Shown piece by piece: positions 12,031 to 24,409 of a stretch of DNA of 64,000 nucleotides. The position numbers and the translations under genes are program-made. The stretch is from contig JAGTTD010000011.1 of NCBI GenBank assembly GCA_018398585.1, forward strand, positions 9,051,001 to 9,115,000, read 5' to 3'. The number at the start of each line of letters is the position of its first letter. Position 1 is the first letter of the stretch. The DNA is from Simmondsia chinensis. Taxonomy: Eukaryota; Streptophyta; Magnoliopsida; Caryophyllales; Simmondsiaceae. The notes under the pieces are model-generated. The model saw only the letters and a program-made list of their open reading frames with translations. It ran no database searches and had not been told where the DNA came from.

Positions 12031-13293
12031 TTCATTTTTTGGCTCGTTCATTTTTCATTAAAAAAACAAAAGGGAGAGAGAGCATTTAGGGATGATTTTG
12101 ATGTTACGGAACAACGTCTATTGAAATCCGATCAATCGAGCGCTTCCCCAATCCCTCGGTGTTCCTCAAGGATGATTTTTGTAAGCTTATGATCGGTTAG
12201 GTCCTTCCTCGGTCGATCAGGAAACCTCAGGACTACTTTCTCCTCCTTCCCTCATGAGCACCACACCGATCATTGTCAAGGCCACCCAAATCATTGATCC
12301 GCCATCTCTACTGATTCCAGCACCCCTGTATTAGTCCCCCACGACCCTTTACCCACTTCTTTCTCCTCTTTTCTCTTCTTCGACCAAGTTATGGTTTTTC
12401 CATTCTTTTTGAGCCTATTTTTGTCCCTTGAAATCTTGAGATAAAAGTTCATAGGGTATAATATTATGGTTTTCCTATGCATATTGGGTTGATTTTGATA
12501 TTAGAGTTATGATATATGAACCATGTTGGTTCTTACTTGATTATTCTACTTGTCTACATTCATGTGCACTTGAAATATTAAGATAGATGGTTGTAGGGTG
12601 TGGTATGTTTGTTTTTCTTCTACCTATCTACTTGATTTTGAGATTAGGGTTTCCATTGTGAACAATGTTGGCTTTTGGCTTGATTTGTCTATATTTCTAC
12701 TTCTATGTTCACAATGTCAGATCGGGTTTGGGTTATTATGAATGCGATTATACTTTCATGCCATTTTTATTCATGATTATGGTTTTGAGTATTATGGTTC
12801 ACTCTTATGTGACGTTTGTGGGTTCAGTCACCAATTGTCATATCCATTTACGTCTCCTCATTTAGTTTTCCTTTTATAGGTTTCTTTATGCAGTTAATTT
12901 TGGGCTAGATATATTTTAGTTTTGTCACATATTGCGTTCACTCTATTGTTCTCTATTGTTTTGACACATTCTTTATTATTCATGAGATGGTGTGCACCAA
13001 AAAAAACACGCTGCGAGGAGGGTAGCTGTTTTGGAAACACTATGTCTGCTCTTTGCACTGCTCAGATAATCCACAAAACCATGTTCGAGGATTCTCTACG
13101 TCAAGATGCCTATGACATGTGGGTCATGACAAAGTTTGAGGAGTTGCACCTCACCTACCCTAGGTCGCGGAATGGGTAACCATGTGTGCCCCTCTATGCT
13201 GAGGGAGTTTTACTCCTCGCTGAATGCAAGTGTGACGATGGCCACACATGCGGCAAATAACTATCCGAGGCATCGAGATTGTGATCATGCCCG
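12031..13293 (+). other. unassigned stretch, probably 3' part of the Athila/Tat-like copy
   Basis: No recognised domain. Short open stretches (12665-12865 and 12922-13179) have no family I can name. It lies between protease and a purine-rich motif (near 24375) that belongs to the same element, and it is interrupted by the copia insertion. Confidence 0.35.
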
Positions 13294-13298
13294 ACAAC
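13294..13298. repeat. target-site duplication ACAAC, left copy
   Basis: ACAAC precedes the left LTR start (TGTTAGGAA) and recurs at 21945-21949, after the right LTR end (CCCAACA). Confidence 0.9.
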
Positions 13299-14363
13299 TG
13301 TTAGGAATAGTATCCTAAAATCTAGATTTATTCTGGATATATTATTTTAATTAATAAATAAAACTGAAGTTTCGGTCGTTTCCTAGTTAAATTTGTGTAT
13401 GTGAGCATTTATACTGCATGTGATTTTCTTTTAGGAGACATCCATGAGATGGATGTAGTCTTCAGACTGCAATTTACATGGTTGTTCTAAGTGGTTTATG
13501 AGATTAAGCCATAGATAGACTTAGAACAATTGGTATGGATTGCTGTTTAAAAGACTCGTAGTTGAAGATAAGTTTGGACCACTTGTATGTTAAGACTATA
13601 ATGTGACACTTTAGATGACTTATCTTGGTCATGTGGATGGAGATCCAAAAGTGTTAGGTTAGTGTGTTTAATAAGATTGACACACTAACTTGGACCATGT
13701 GGATTACTTATTTCTAGACTACTATCGAAGATGAGTGATTCACATTGTACTGTTTGAACGACGACTCTAAATCCTGAGGGTATTCTGGTCTTGTGCAAGG
13801 AGCGTTAATTACTTTGGTATACTATAAGTAAGGTCTAAACAAATGACTGAAATCCCACGTACACTGGTAGCGGCGTGATGTGTGACAAGAATCAGGTATT
13901 CAATAGTGAATCTACAGTCTCTTATGAGATACAATGTCCCTTTAGTTGATTCGCAAATATTTGAATAGTTCGGAAACTTTGGCAAAAGTATTCCAAATGT
14001 TTGACATTTGGAATTTATACTGTGAATATATTCAAGTATAAATGAATTATTCAGTGAAGGGCGAGTCGGTAACTAGTGGAGAAGTTGTGAGAAGGATAAT
14101 GGTATTGGTTATATTTATCATTTGTCATGGACATCTAGTAAAGGGGTTGTTGTCATCAATACAGTCTATTAGGGAGATATCGAATAAATAATTTAAGTCT
14201 GGAGTGCAGTGAGATTTATTTAGTGGAATTAAGTCTCATTAAATGGTAATTAAATTAATATCATGAGATGGTTTAATTTAACCCATTTGGAGCTAGATTT
14301 AAATTATCCACTAGGTCCCTGAGCAAGCCTCAGTATTTTATTGCCATTGAAAAAATATTAAAG

Positions 14364-14497
14364 AATTCATGAGATGAATTATTTATCCATAAGATGGGTA
14401 AAATTAATTTTGCCAAACATTATTCATGAGATGAATAAAAGTTAAAAATTATAAAATAAAATAATTTTAAAAAATTAAAATTCATAAGATGAATTTT
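14364..14497 (+). repeat. row of short hairpins in LTR U3 (GAG/AAG triloops)
   Basis: Perfect inverted repeats round a three-base centre: AATTCAT-GAG-ATGAATT (14364), CCAT-AAG-ATGG (about 14387), TTATTCAT-GAG-ATGAATAA (14420) and AAAATTCAT-AAG-ATGAATTTT (14477). The same series occurs in the right LTR near 20785-20920, partly decayed. Confidence 0.75.
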
Positions 14498-15145
14498 TAC
14501 ATGTGGGAAACAAAGCAAAAAAAAAAAAAAAAAAAAAACAGAGGCAAAAATCGCAAACAGCCCGCGATCCGGGTATATTGGATCCAACGAACCAGTGTGC
14601 GACACGTGTCGCGCGCGACGAATCACGCGATGACATGTGTCACCGTGTTGATGGACCATGGACACGTTTGACCTGGGATGAAACGCTGCGTTTTAATCCT
14701 ATTTTTTAATAAAATGACGCGTTTTGATTTTAACTGGGCGGTTCCCACATCGATTAAAATTGTTTTTCTTTCACTCCGGTATATTCCTATAAATAGAAGA
14801 GCTTATTCCGAGGTTTGGCATTCAAGTTAAAATATTTCTTTAGGGTTGCTGGAATTGTTTCGGAGACCCAATTGGAGAGAAAAAATTTCCGTTGAAATTT
14901 GTTTTTCGTCAATTTAATATTTTTTGGAGCCCACCCTCCGAGCAGTTCGAGGTCATTGCGTAGAAGGTCTCGGGGTCTCGATTTTGAATAATATTATTGT
15001 CTTTCTAATTTTCTTTATTATTGGAACAATTCCAGGTATGTTCTTCTTTCCTTCTTCTTTTAGTTTCGCTTTTCTGTTTATAGTATTCGTTATTATGCCT
15101 GTATAAGTTTATGTATTGTTATGAATGTATTAGAGTAAAAGGCCT

Positions 15146-15265
15146 GTAGATCTAAATTAAGAATTTAGATCTGATGATTTAAATTATGAATTTAAGTCAA
15201 TAGATTTAAAATTAGGAATTTTAAATCAACCTAGGTTTAAAGTTATGAATTCTAAACCTGTTCCG
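15146..15265 (+). repeat. row of long-stem hairpins near the LTR 3' part
   Basis: Four consecutive inverted repeats: AGATCTAAATT-AAG-AATTTAGATCT (11-bp stem), TTAAATT-ATG-AATTTAA, GATTTAAAATT-AGG-AATTTTAAATC (11 bp) and one based on AGGTTTA..TAAACCT with an ATG centre. The right LTR carries the same four near 21553-21670. Confidence 0.8.
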
Positions 15266-15532
15266 CTGCATAATCATTAGGAAGAATTTTTGAAATTCAT
15301 CCCAACAACCGGTATTAGGACAAAGGGTTTATAGAGATAAACCTATCCCCGGGAACTCTCGCACGTGAGATGTCATGAAGCGTGACTCTCCGACCGGCGG
15401 CTTAGGTAGAGAGAAGAGTCTCCTACTCTAAGTGCTCTAATAGGTGCTTATTGTTATGACCATAGTTGAGAACTGTGAATAGTCGGCATCAGAGTTTATT
15501 TTCCAACAAAAATTCTTATCTTTTCCCAACAG

Positions 15533-15546
15533 TTGGTATCAGAGCC
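15533..15546 (+). other. primer-binding site, initiator Met tRNA
   Basis: TTGGTATCAGAGCC begins one base after the LTR end. Confidence 0.88.
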
Positions 15547-15663
15547 AACCTCTGAGTACATTCATAATATACATAAATTGGTATAATAAGATCGAAATAA
15601 ATAGATTTGCGAATTAATAAAATAGAGATTTTATTAAGAAGGAAAAATTAGTTTAATTTGACG

Positions 15664-15932
15664 TATCGATTTATATTGTTTAAATCGATAATGAATTAAT
15701 GATTCATTCAGATGGTTGTTTGTATTTTTTATTTAAATTGTTTGAATCATCAAATTAATTAAATGTTAATTAGATTATTTTAATGTAACGATTTAAATTG
15801 TTTAAATCAGACAAAAGAGTTAATTGTTAACTAAGTTATTTAGAGTATCGATTTAATTTATTTAAATCGGTTAAAAGATTTAATAGTTAACTAGGTTGCT
15901 TATAGTAATGATTTAAATTGTTTAAATCATTA
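15664..15932 (+). repeat. leader tandem repeat A: five hairpin units, about 60 bp period
   Basis: Units centred at about 15676, 15739, 15799, 15858 and 15919. The core is GATTTAAA-TTG-TTTAAATC. The last unit has a perfect 12-bp stem, TAATGATTTAAA with TTTAAATCATTA. Confidence 0.82.
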
Positions 15933-16026
15933 ATAAATTAATCGTTTATTCAGAACAACCCATAAATTTGCGATTATGTTGTTCGTATAATATGATTTAC
16001 ATTCTTAGTCATGGATTATGAAATAG

Positions 16027-16206
16027 GACAAAATTGATCTAATAAGATTAGATTCAAATATTTTTTAACAATAATGGATAAAATTGATCTAATAAGATTG
16101 GATTCAAATATTTTTATAAAATTGGATAAAGTTAATCTAATGAGATTAGATTTAATTATTTTATATGAAATCCGATAAAATTGATCTAATGAGATTAGAT
16201 TCAATT
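16027..16206 (+). repeat. leader tandem repeat B: four hairpin units
   Basis: Four units with the core ATCTAAT-AAG/GAG-ATTAGAT, each preceded by GGATAAAATTGATCT or a close variant. One unit has ATTGGAT, which still pairs in RNA through G-U. Confidence 0.82.
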
Positions 16207-16349
16207 TATTTTAAATTAATTATTTTAATTTTAAAAAAAATCTGAAGAGACACTGACGTCATCACGTCAGAATTTTTAAAAAAAAAATTTTATTGGGACG
16301 TGTAGACGTCAATACTGATTTACATAATAATTATAAATTAATTAATTTT

Positions 16350-16765
16350 CTTTTAGAATGAGATTCTAAATTTAGGTTATGTGATAATCTAAGTTGTGAA
16401 TCCGTGTATTTTAAATAAAAGTTATTTAATATATTTTTTTTAGAATAAGATTCTGAAATAGATTATGGGATAGTCTAAGCACAAAATCGCTATTGATTTA
16501 AATAAAATTATTTTTAATTTAATTTTGAAATTAGAATTTTAAAAGTAGATTATATGATAATCTAAATTAAATGTTGGTATTATTTTAATTAAAATTAATT
16601 AATTAATTTCATTGATTAGATTTTAGAATAAGATTCTAATGTAAGATTATGAGATAATCTATACTGTAAAACGATAGTATTTTAAATATATAAATTAATT
16701 AATTTTGGTTAATTTTAGAATGAGATTCTAAAGGGGATTATGAGATAATCCAGGATGTAAATGCA
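16350..16765 (+). repeat. leader tandem repeat C: about five double-hairpin units, 90-100 bp period
   Basis: Each unit has one hairpin TTTAGAAT-GAG-ATTCTAAA (or AAG) followed closely by a second, AGATTAT-GAG-ATAATCT. The last unit has GGATTAT-GAG-ATAATCC, a paired change at both stem ends. In the third unit the first hairpin has decayed. Confidence 0.82.
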
Positions 16766-17480
16766 AGTAAATTAAAAATCACTGGTTATAAAAATCAAGT
16801 GGGAGCGAGGTTTCAATTGTTATAACCTCACGGTCTCCATTACTGGTCTAGCGGTATAGTAGATCGATAGACCTCCCTGCGGAGGATATTAGTTTGCAGA
16901 TTACAGGGTTAGACTTCTTTTAGGATAAACCAAAGTGCAAAGAAGCGATGCGATCACGCTGCCGTGGAGTATTTCGTGTATTTGTATGGAGGTTTATGTA
17001 ATGGTTTACACTTGACTAGCGTTATGCATTAGCCTCCCTGAGGAGCTCTGTTGTGTCATGTTAGAGACTAAGGTAAAGTGGTGAGTTAATCATGTTTAGT
17101 AAGAGTTACAAGAAAACAGGTTAATTGAGAATAGTTCTCACCTGAACTAGCTTCATGCGACCCCACTGCCAGAGAGTAAGGAGTGGTTTGTTTGGGTCAT
17201 CATTGTATGCATGATAGTACAGTTTGGTGGATATCTGACTTATTGTGTATGCTAAATTAAAAGAATATATGTCACTGCATTATACATGACTCATATAAGA
17301 CAATTACACATATGTTTGTATTTACAGTACTTTATTTGGATAAGGCTGGCGAACTTTGCTTGATTTTAAATACATAATGTACTCACTGAACCAAATTACT
17401 TTGCCTTAAAAAATAAGTTAGACTGGGTTATTACTCACAAGGTACCTACTAGAAAGACAGAAAAGGGCAAGGTTGTTATT
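16766..17480 (+). other. copia leader and gag region, non-coding remnant
   Basis: No frame is kept. It lies between the tandem repeats and the zinc-knuckle remnant, where gag should be, but I cannot identify a gag domain. Most of gag seems to have been lost or worn away. Confidence 0.4.
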
Positions 17481-17499
17481 GTAGCAACCAAGTCCATAA

Positions 17500-19700
17500 G
17501 GAAGTCAACAAAAGAAAAGTGTTTCTTTTGCAAGAAAACTAGGCCACTGGAAAAGAAACTACACTAAGTACATAGCTACTCTTCCTATAAAGACTGCTAA
17601 GCCATCTGGTGAAGGTATATTGATATCTCACTTAGTTGAGTCATGCACAGTTGAGAGTCCACTAGTTTCCTGGGGGGTGGACTCAGGTTCAACTGACCAT
17701 ATCTATAATATGTTACAGGAGCTCAGGCTAGGCTAAAGGCTACACGATGGGTGTTGTACCTGATGGTCAGGGACAGTACAATAATAGTGGTCTTAAGTGT
17801 AGGAAATGTTAGCTTAGACCTTAGTGATAGAGTTTTTTTTTAAAAGATTGTTTATTTGTAGCTACTCTGCACAGGAATTTGATTTCTGTATCTCGTTTTA
17901 TGAATAATTATTATTCAGTTGATTTTGATAATGCAAATTTTAATATGAGAAATAAATTACTTATCTGCACATTTACATGAATAAATTGTTTATTTATGTT
18001 ATTTCCTTATCAAAACTATGGTAATGGTTTAAATGAATCTAATGTAAGTTCACTTGTTCAATCTTTTAAAAGAAAACACCTTGAAAGGAATATTGCCTAT
18101 ACATGGCACCAACTTTTAGGTCACATTAATTCGAACAGGATCCAAAGACTGGTGAAAGATGGACTGATAGAGGTTTTTTACTTGAGGTCATTATCAGTTT
18201 GCGAATTCTACATAGAATAAAAGGTGACCAATTTTGTCTTCAAGAGTAAAGGCAACAAGGTTAGTGGCTTGCTTGAGCTGGTTCACATAGATGTATGTGG
18301 ACCAAAACATGTTCATGCAAGAGGTGGGTATGAGTACTTAACCACATTTAGCGATGATTACTTAAGGCGTGGATATGTTTACCTAATTAGACATTAATCG
18401 AACTCTTTTGAAAAGTGTAAAGAGTACAAAGCTGAATTTTAAAAGCTATTAGGTAAACAAATTAAGTTACTTCAATCAGATCGAGGTAGTAAATATTTTT
18501 CGGGTGAATTTCTGGATTTTCCAACTGCAAATGAGATAAGATCTCAACTTTCTACTCTGGTTACACAGCAGCATAATGGTGTTGCAAATAAAAGGAATAA
18601 GGATGATTTTTTCTACAGTTTTTTGATTTAAAAGATTTTTTGTAAATACAATGCAAAATACTTAGAGAAGCATTTTGTAAGTAAGCTACAAAAAAAAAAA
18701 AAAATAGTATTAAAGGAAAATGACAATAATTCTGAACAGCTAGACACAATTTAAGTCATAGTAGAAGCATTAGATGCACCTACTGATAGGAACGAGAATG
18801 TTCCAGGTACACAAAAGCTTAGGTGTGGTGGCAGGATTGTCAAGACACTTGACAGGTTCATAGCGGGAGCCTTAGTGGTTGACCGTGGCATTGAATCTGG
18901 TCATTTTAGCCACAGTGAAGCAATTAAGTCTTCTAGTTTTGTGAAATCGGTTGCTCAAATCATGCGTGTACAAATGACATTAAGAGAAAGTAGTGACTTC
19001 CTTAGTTTTATATGTCAACGATATACTACTCATTGAGAATGATGTAGGGGTGTCATTAGCTGTAAAGACTTTGTTGTCATGATAGCTCAATATAAAAGAC
19101 ATAGGAGAAGCCAACTCTACTCTTAAGATTAAGCTTCTGCAAGGTCGTAAGAAAAGGATGGTGGATCTGTCTCCAGCCACTTATATTGGCAAGACGTTGT
19201 CAAGGTATAGCATGGAGTCCCTCTCTTTATTGAGTAGTGTTCTAGGACCCCTCAAGAGGAGGAGCAATTGAGGAATATTCCATATGCTTTGGCAGTGGGA
19301 GCCTCAGGTATGCCATGTTGTGCACGAGACTTGATGTCTGCTATGCTATGGTATAGTAAGCAGGTGTTAGTCTAACATGGGTCCAATAGACTAGGTGGCA
19401 GTGAAATGTTTTCTCTAGTTCTTAAGAAGAACTAGAGATCCTATGCTAGTCTTTCAAAGTGACGAGCTGGTTACAGTTGGCTGTACTGATTTAAGATTTC
19501 AAGTCAGATTAAAATGATAGACATTCGACGTCTAAGCATGTCTTTACTGTTGGAGTGGGAGCCACTAGTGAGAGGAATGTCAAGCAGTATTGTGTTGCTG
19601 ACTTTACAATAGAGTAATTGTACTCACTAAGGGTTAGGCTCAGTAGATTATTTGGTTCAAACTTAAAAGGGGTGAGTACGGACTTTGTCATAAATTAGAT
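17500..19700 (+). pseudogene. copia pol remnant: zinc knuckle, protease, integrase, RT and RNase H pieces
   Basis: In order: zinc-knuckle remains CFFCKK..GHWKRN (about 17520-17560, one frameshift inside); protease WGVDSGSTDHI (about 17672); pre-integrase TWHQLLGHINSNRIQRLVKDG (about 18100); integrase HIDVCGPKHVHARGGYEYLTTFSDDY (about 18287-18360) and LLQSDRGSKYFSGEF (about 18470). RT remains begin with the altered catalytic stretch YVNDILLIENDVGV near 19015. RNase H remains, VFTVGVGATSERNVKQYCVADFTIE, lie near 19540-19615. Much of RT is missing between 18560 and 18990. Stops and frameshifts are frequent. Confidence 0.8.
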
Positions 19701-19706
19701 TTAGGA

Positions 19707-19717
19707 CAAGTGGGAGA
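19707..19717 (+). other. polypurine tract of the copia element
   Basis: CAAGTGGGAGA directly upstream of the right LTR, the standard copia form. Confidence 0.85.
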
Positions 19718-19718
19718 T

Positions 19719-21944
19719 TGTTAGGAACAGTGTCCTGAAATCCAGATTTGTTCTGGATATATTATTTTAATTAATAAATAAAACTGAAGTTTCGATCGCT
19801 TTCCAGTTAAATTTGTGTATGTGAGTATTTATACTGTATGTGATTTTCTTTTAGGAGACATCCATGAGATGGGTGTAGTCCTCAGACTGCAATTTACATA
19901 TTTGTTCTAAGTGGTTTATGAGATTAAGCCATAGATAGACTTGGAACAAATGATATGGATTGTTGTTTGAAAGACTCGTAGTCGAAGACAAGTTTGGACC
20001 ACTTGTATGTTAAGACTATAACGTGACACTTTAGATGACTTGTCTTGGTCATGTAGATGGAGATCAAAAAGTGTTAGGTTAGTGTGCTTAATAAGATTGA
20101 CACACTGAGTTGGACGATGTGGATTACTTATTTCTAGACTACTATCGGAGATGAGCGATTCACGTTGTACTGTTTGAACGACGACCCTAAATCCTGAGGG
20201 TATTCTGGACTTGTGCATGGAGCATTAGTTACTTTGGCGTACTATAAGTAAGGTCTAAACGAATGACTGAAATCCCACGTACACTGGGTAGCGGCGTGAA
20301 GTGTGACAAGGATCAGGTATTCAATAGGGAATCTACAGTCTCTTACGAAATACAGATGTCCTTTTAGTTGATTGGAAAATATTTGAATACTTCGGAAGCT
20401 TTGGCCAAAGTATTCCAAGTGTTTGACATTTGAAATTTATACTGTGAATATGTTCAAGTATAAATGAATTATTCAGTGAAGGGCGAGTCGGTAACTAGTG
20501 GAGAAGCTGTGAGAAGGATAATGGTAGTGGTTATATTTATCCTTTGTCATGGACATCTAGTGGAGGGGTTGTTGTCATCAATACAGTCTATTAGGGAGAT
20601 ATCGAATAAATAATTTAAGTCTAGAATGCAGTGAGATTTATTTAGTGGAATTATGTCTCATTAAATGGTAATTAAATTAATATCATGAGATGATTTAATT
20701 TAACCCATTTGGAGCTCGATTTAAATTGTCCCTGAGGTCCCTGCGCAAGCCTCAGTATTTTATTGCCATTGAAAAAATATTAAAGAATTCATGAGATGAA
20801 TTATTTATCTATATGATGGGTAAAATTAATTTTGCCAAACATTATTTATGAGATGAATAAAAGTCAAAAATTATAAAATAAAATAATTTTGAAAAATTAA
20901 AATTCATAAGATGAATTTTTACATGCGGGAAACAAAGCAAAAAAAAAGGAGCCAAAAATTGCAAACAGCCTGCGATTCGTGTATATTGGATCTAACGAAC
21001 CAGCGCGCGACACGTGTCTCGCACGACGAATCACGCGATGACACATGTCACCGTGCTGGTGGACCACGAACGCGTTTGACCTGGGATGAAACGCAGCATT
21101 TTAATCCTGTTTTTTAACAAAATGACGCGTTTTGATTTTAATTGGGCGGTTCCCACATCAATTAAAATTGTTTTTTTTTCGCTCCGATATATTCCTACAA
21201 ATAGAAGGGGCTTATTTCGAGGTTTGGCATTCAAGTTGAAAATTTTGCTTAGGGTTTCTAGAATTGCTTCGGAGGCCCAATTGGAGAAAAAAAAATTTCG
21301 TTGAAATTTTTTTCCTCAGTTTAATATTTTTCGGAGCCCACCCTCCGGGCAGTTCGAGGTCATTGCGTAGAAGGTCTCGGGGTCTCTATTTTGAATAATA
21401 TTATTGTCTTTCTACTTTTCTTTACTATTAGAGCAATTCTAGGTATGTTCTTTTTTCCTTCTTCTTTTAGTTTCGCTTTTATATTTATAGTATTCGTTAT
21501 TATGCCTGTATAAGTTTATGTATTGTTATGAATGTATTAGAGTAAAAGGCCTATAGATCTAAATTAAGAATTTAGATCCGATGATTTAAATTATAAATTT
21601 AAGTCAATAGATTTAAAATTAGGAATTTTAAATCAACCCTCGGTTTAGAGTTATGAATTCTAAACCTGTTCCGCTGTGTAATCTTTAGGGAGAATTTTTG
21701 AAATTCATCCCAACAACCAGTATTAGGGCAAAGGGTTTATAGAGATAAACCTATTCTCGGGAACTCTCGCACGTGAGGTGTCACAAAGCGTGACTCTTCG
21801 ACCGGGGGCTTAGGTTGAGAGAAGAGTCTCCTACTCTAAATGCTCTAATAGGTGCCTATTGTTGTGACCATAGTTGAGAACTATGAACCCAATAGTCGGC
21901 ATCATAGTTTATTTTCCAACAAAAATTCATATCTTTTCCCAACA
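19719..21944 (+). repeat. 3' LTR of the copia element
   Basis: 2226 bp, collinear with the left LTR apart from many point changes and small indels. The TATA box has changed from TATAAATAG to TACAAATAG (about 21196). Confidence 0.92.
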
Positions 21945-21974
21945 ACAACATGGTGTCTGCAATGCCTAGTCCTG

Positions 21975-23390
21975 GTTCTAAAAGCCATTTACATTATAAT
22001 TTTGATGATAACAATTATTTAGTGAGTCACTGTATTTCATTGCTCTAATCTTGTTTGAAAATGACTCACAATAAAGTTATAAAAATCAAGATAGATCATG
22101 TTAATACGAAGCTTTCGAAGATAATGGATCAAGAAGAAAATGATCAAAGTTGAAGAGAAGATCCATCCAAAATCAAGAGAATAAGGTCCAAGTCCAGGCG
22201 CATCAAGTTGTTTGTTTTTAATATTTAGGACTTAGGATCAGGATATATTAGTTGAGTCAAAATCTCAAGGTTGATATGTGATGTTCTAACAAAAATGCTT
22301 TTGAAATATTTTTGAAATTTGATTTCTAAATGTTATTTGAAATACATTAAATTCAAATTCAAACCACTTAAATTTTATGATAAATATATTTTATAAATTG
22401 GAAAGCATGCCCAACAATAATAAGATCAAAATATTTATCAGGGTGATATTTTTGCTTGGTTTGAAAATCATTCATTCAAATAAGCCAATCATGGAAATTA
22501 ATTCAAAAAATAATCTAATATGGTAAATTAATCAATTAAACTAAATCGTCACAATCGTTCAAATCCACCTGGGCATATTGAGTGTAGGCACATAGAAGTG
22601 ATGTGTCGACACGCAGACATACAGTAGCCATCCCGAGCTATTGTGTGTCGACACACAACCCTGCGATAGTTCTAACGGTTATATTTTAAATTGAATTTCT
22701 TTCCAATTTTTTTAAAGCTTCCCAATGGCTCCTATGCCTTTTTGGCCTATAGATATGGCTTAAATTCTTTGATAAAATCATCCAATTCTTCAATCTTTCA
22801 TTGATCAAAAAGTTCTTGTGTTTTACTTGTGCTTTAAAGTTTTAGTATCTTATTTTCTTAAAGCTTTTCTTAAGCATCACTAATTCTCTTTGATTAAGTT
22901 TAATGAGCTTGTCCTTAGCTTTTGATAAGCTTGATTAATTGTCAAGCCACTCTTTCAAGAGGGAGAGTTTCAGTGCTTAAATTTACTTTCTTGTAAAGGT
23001 TAGATCCTGTTCCAACCATTATAAAAGGATCGGTTATAAAAGGTTTGTGTTGAGCCTACTTACAAAAAAAACCAATTGTAAAGGTTGGATCTGGAACCTA
23101 CGTACAAAAAGACAGATTATAAAAGTCGGATCCTCAGCCGAGGTTTTTAAAAAGGGTCATAAACTTAGTGAAACAGGCTCAAGTAACAAAAAGTAGTCAC
23201 TTGAGGAATTGACTAGCTTCCGGGTGGAAAGTAAACCACTATAAAAATTATTGTGCATCTTTTTTCTTCTTGTCTTTATTTTTTCTAGTTCATATTCATT
23301 GTTTATCTTTCAATTTTATTTTTGGTTCTTAAAGTTTAAATTTTCATTTTATCGCAGAAAGAACCTAATTCACTCCCCCTCTTCGGCAGC
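21975..23390 (+). repeat. probable SIRE-like copia solo LTR
   Basis: The start has AATTTTGATGATAACAA (about 22000), and the end reads AACCTAATTCACTCCCCCTCTTCGGCA (about 23365-23391 as two blocks). Both are phrases I associate with LTR ends of SIRE-type copia elements. No internal domains follow, so a solo LTR is likely. Exact ends and a target duplication were not found. Confidence 0.4.
22603..22658. repeat. two perfect TGTGTCGACACA palindromes
   Basis: GTGTCGACAC at 22603-22612 and the 18-bp perfect palindrome TTGTGTGTCGACACACAA at 22641-22658. Same motif and pairing as the decayed cluster at 2123-2292. Confidence 0.75.
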
Positions 23391-24372
23391 TCATGGGGCA
23401 TTTACCTAGGATAGTTATATGGCACATCCTGGCATCTCCCAGTGGAGATCTTGGACTTCATTGACCTTATTAATATGTTTTATGGAGGACATTTTGTGAA
23501 CAACATCGTCACCACCACAAAGCAATCGTTTCTTTCACGTAATATAGGTTAATGGAAACCATTATCAAGACTAACTTGTGGCTGGTGGGCCACGTGAAAG
23601 AATGATCTAAGATGTTCACTCCCTCCTTTGGCACCTCTATCAATAGAATTAGGTCTATGTTGAGGAAGCGTTTCTTGACAATTTTATGGCCAGCCGCCAA
23701 TGGCTCGCTCATTGTTCCATTGGACGGGGCGCATTGTACTTTCCGTGTCTCATCACAAGACTCCTACAGTGGAAAGGAGTATACTTCCCTAGCACGCCCG
23801 ACAATACTTGGCCCCAGTTCAAACTTACACTGCGACCTTACTTTGCAAGTCCTCCAAAGCCACTATTCGAGAGCGCCAACTAGTCCAGGAGGCACCTCAT
23901 GTGGCATCCAAGGAACCGATGGAGGAAGAGGCATAACCTTCTTCGTCCCAGCCAGCTCTAGCTAGCCTTGATGTCCCACACCTTTCATAACAACCACTAT
24001 AGACTGTCTGGATCAATTTGATCTCATGAGGAGTCGAGTTGAGCAAAAGTAGATCAGGTAGATGAGTTGTGGCAGAGTAAGATTGGGACCCCCTAACCAC
24101 CACCCCCCCCCCCCCCCCCCCGCCCCGGGGCCCGAATTATTGATTTTTCTTGTTTCTTTGATTGTACTAAGCACTTGTACTATTTTTTGTCCTAATGATA
24201 TTAACCGCTTAGCTTGGTCTTTTTGTCTCTTATTTTCTTATTTTGTAGGTTTTTTTTTCTTTCATCTTGTCAAATGTTTTTTAATCTTGACCAAGTATAG
24301 CCAATTTTGGTTTATATTGTGCCATTCTACTCAGGTCATTCCTTTACTTTTTATTTTTGTGTTGTGTGCTTT
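23391..24372 (+). other. 3' non-coding or unidentified coding part of the Athila/Tat-like copy
   Basis: Open stretches at 23612-23965 have no family I recognise. A 19-base C tract lies at 24103-24121. The T-rich segment 24130-24370 lines up in layout with the minus-strand element near 50650-50950 (shared AA[GA]CACTTGTA motif). Confidence 0.35.
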
Positions 24373-24409
24373 GCATTGAGGACAATACAAGGTTTGAGTT
24401 TAGGGATAG
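24373..24409 (+). other. conserved purine-rich motif of the Athila/Tat-like family
   Basis: CATTGAGGACAATACAAGG followed by TTTGAGTTTAGGGATAG. The same motif occurs reversed at about 50607-50650. In related plant gypsy elements this phrase marks the polypurine tract or lies near it. Confidence 0.6.

Larger units (their letters stand above)
13299..15531 (+). repeat. 5' LTR of the copia element
   Basis: 2233 bp, TGTTAGG..CCCAACA. TATA box CCTATAAATAG at about 14787-14797. A 21-base poly-A tract lies near 14518. Several short palindromes with a three-base centre occur at 13441-13453, 14364-14380, 14420-14438, 14477-14497 and 15149-15265 (see findings). Confidence 0.92.
13299..21944 (+). mobile_element. 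Ty1/copia element with 2.2-kb LTRs, decayed
   Basis: 8.6 kb, LTR 13299-15531, internal 15532-19718, LTR 19719-21944, duplication ACAAC. Primer-binding site TTGGTATCAGAGCC at 15533 and polypurine tract CAAGTGGGAGA at 19707. The internal part has a long AT-rich leader built from tandem repeats, then worn gag, protease, integrase, RT and RNase H pieces. Long LTRs and the phrasing of the RT remains suggest the Angela/Tork group; that is inference. The LTRs have diverged visibly (for example six changes in the first 40 bp), so it is older than the gypsy element at 3011. Confidence 0.92.

Noticed and set aside
14503..14709. Lys-rich small protein
   Set aside because: Translation of the poly-A tract in the LTR.
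15664..16765. CRISPR-like or satellite array
   Set aside because: Period and unit differ among three blocks, there are no unique spacers, and it lies in a plant retroelement leader.
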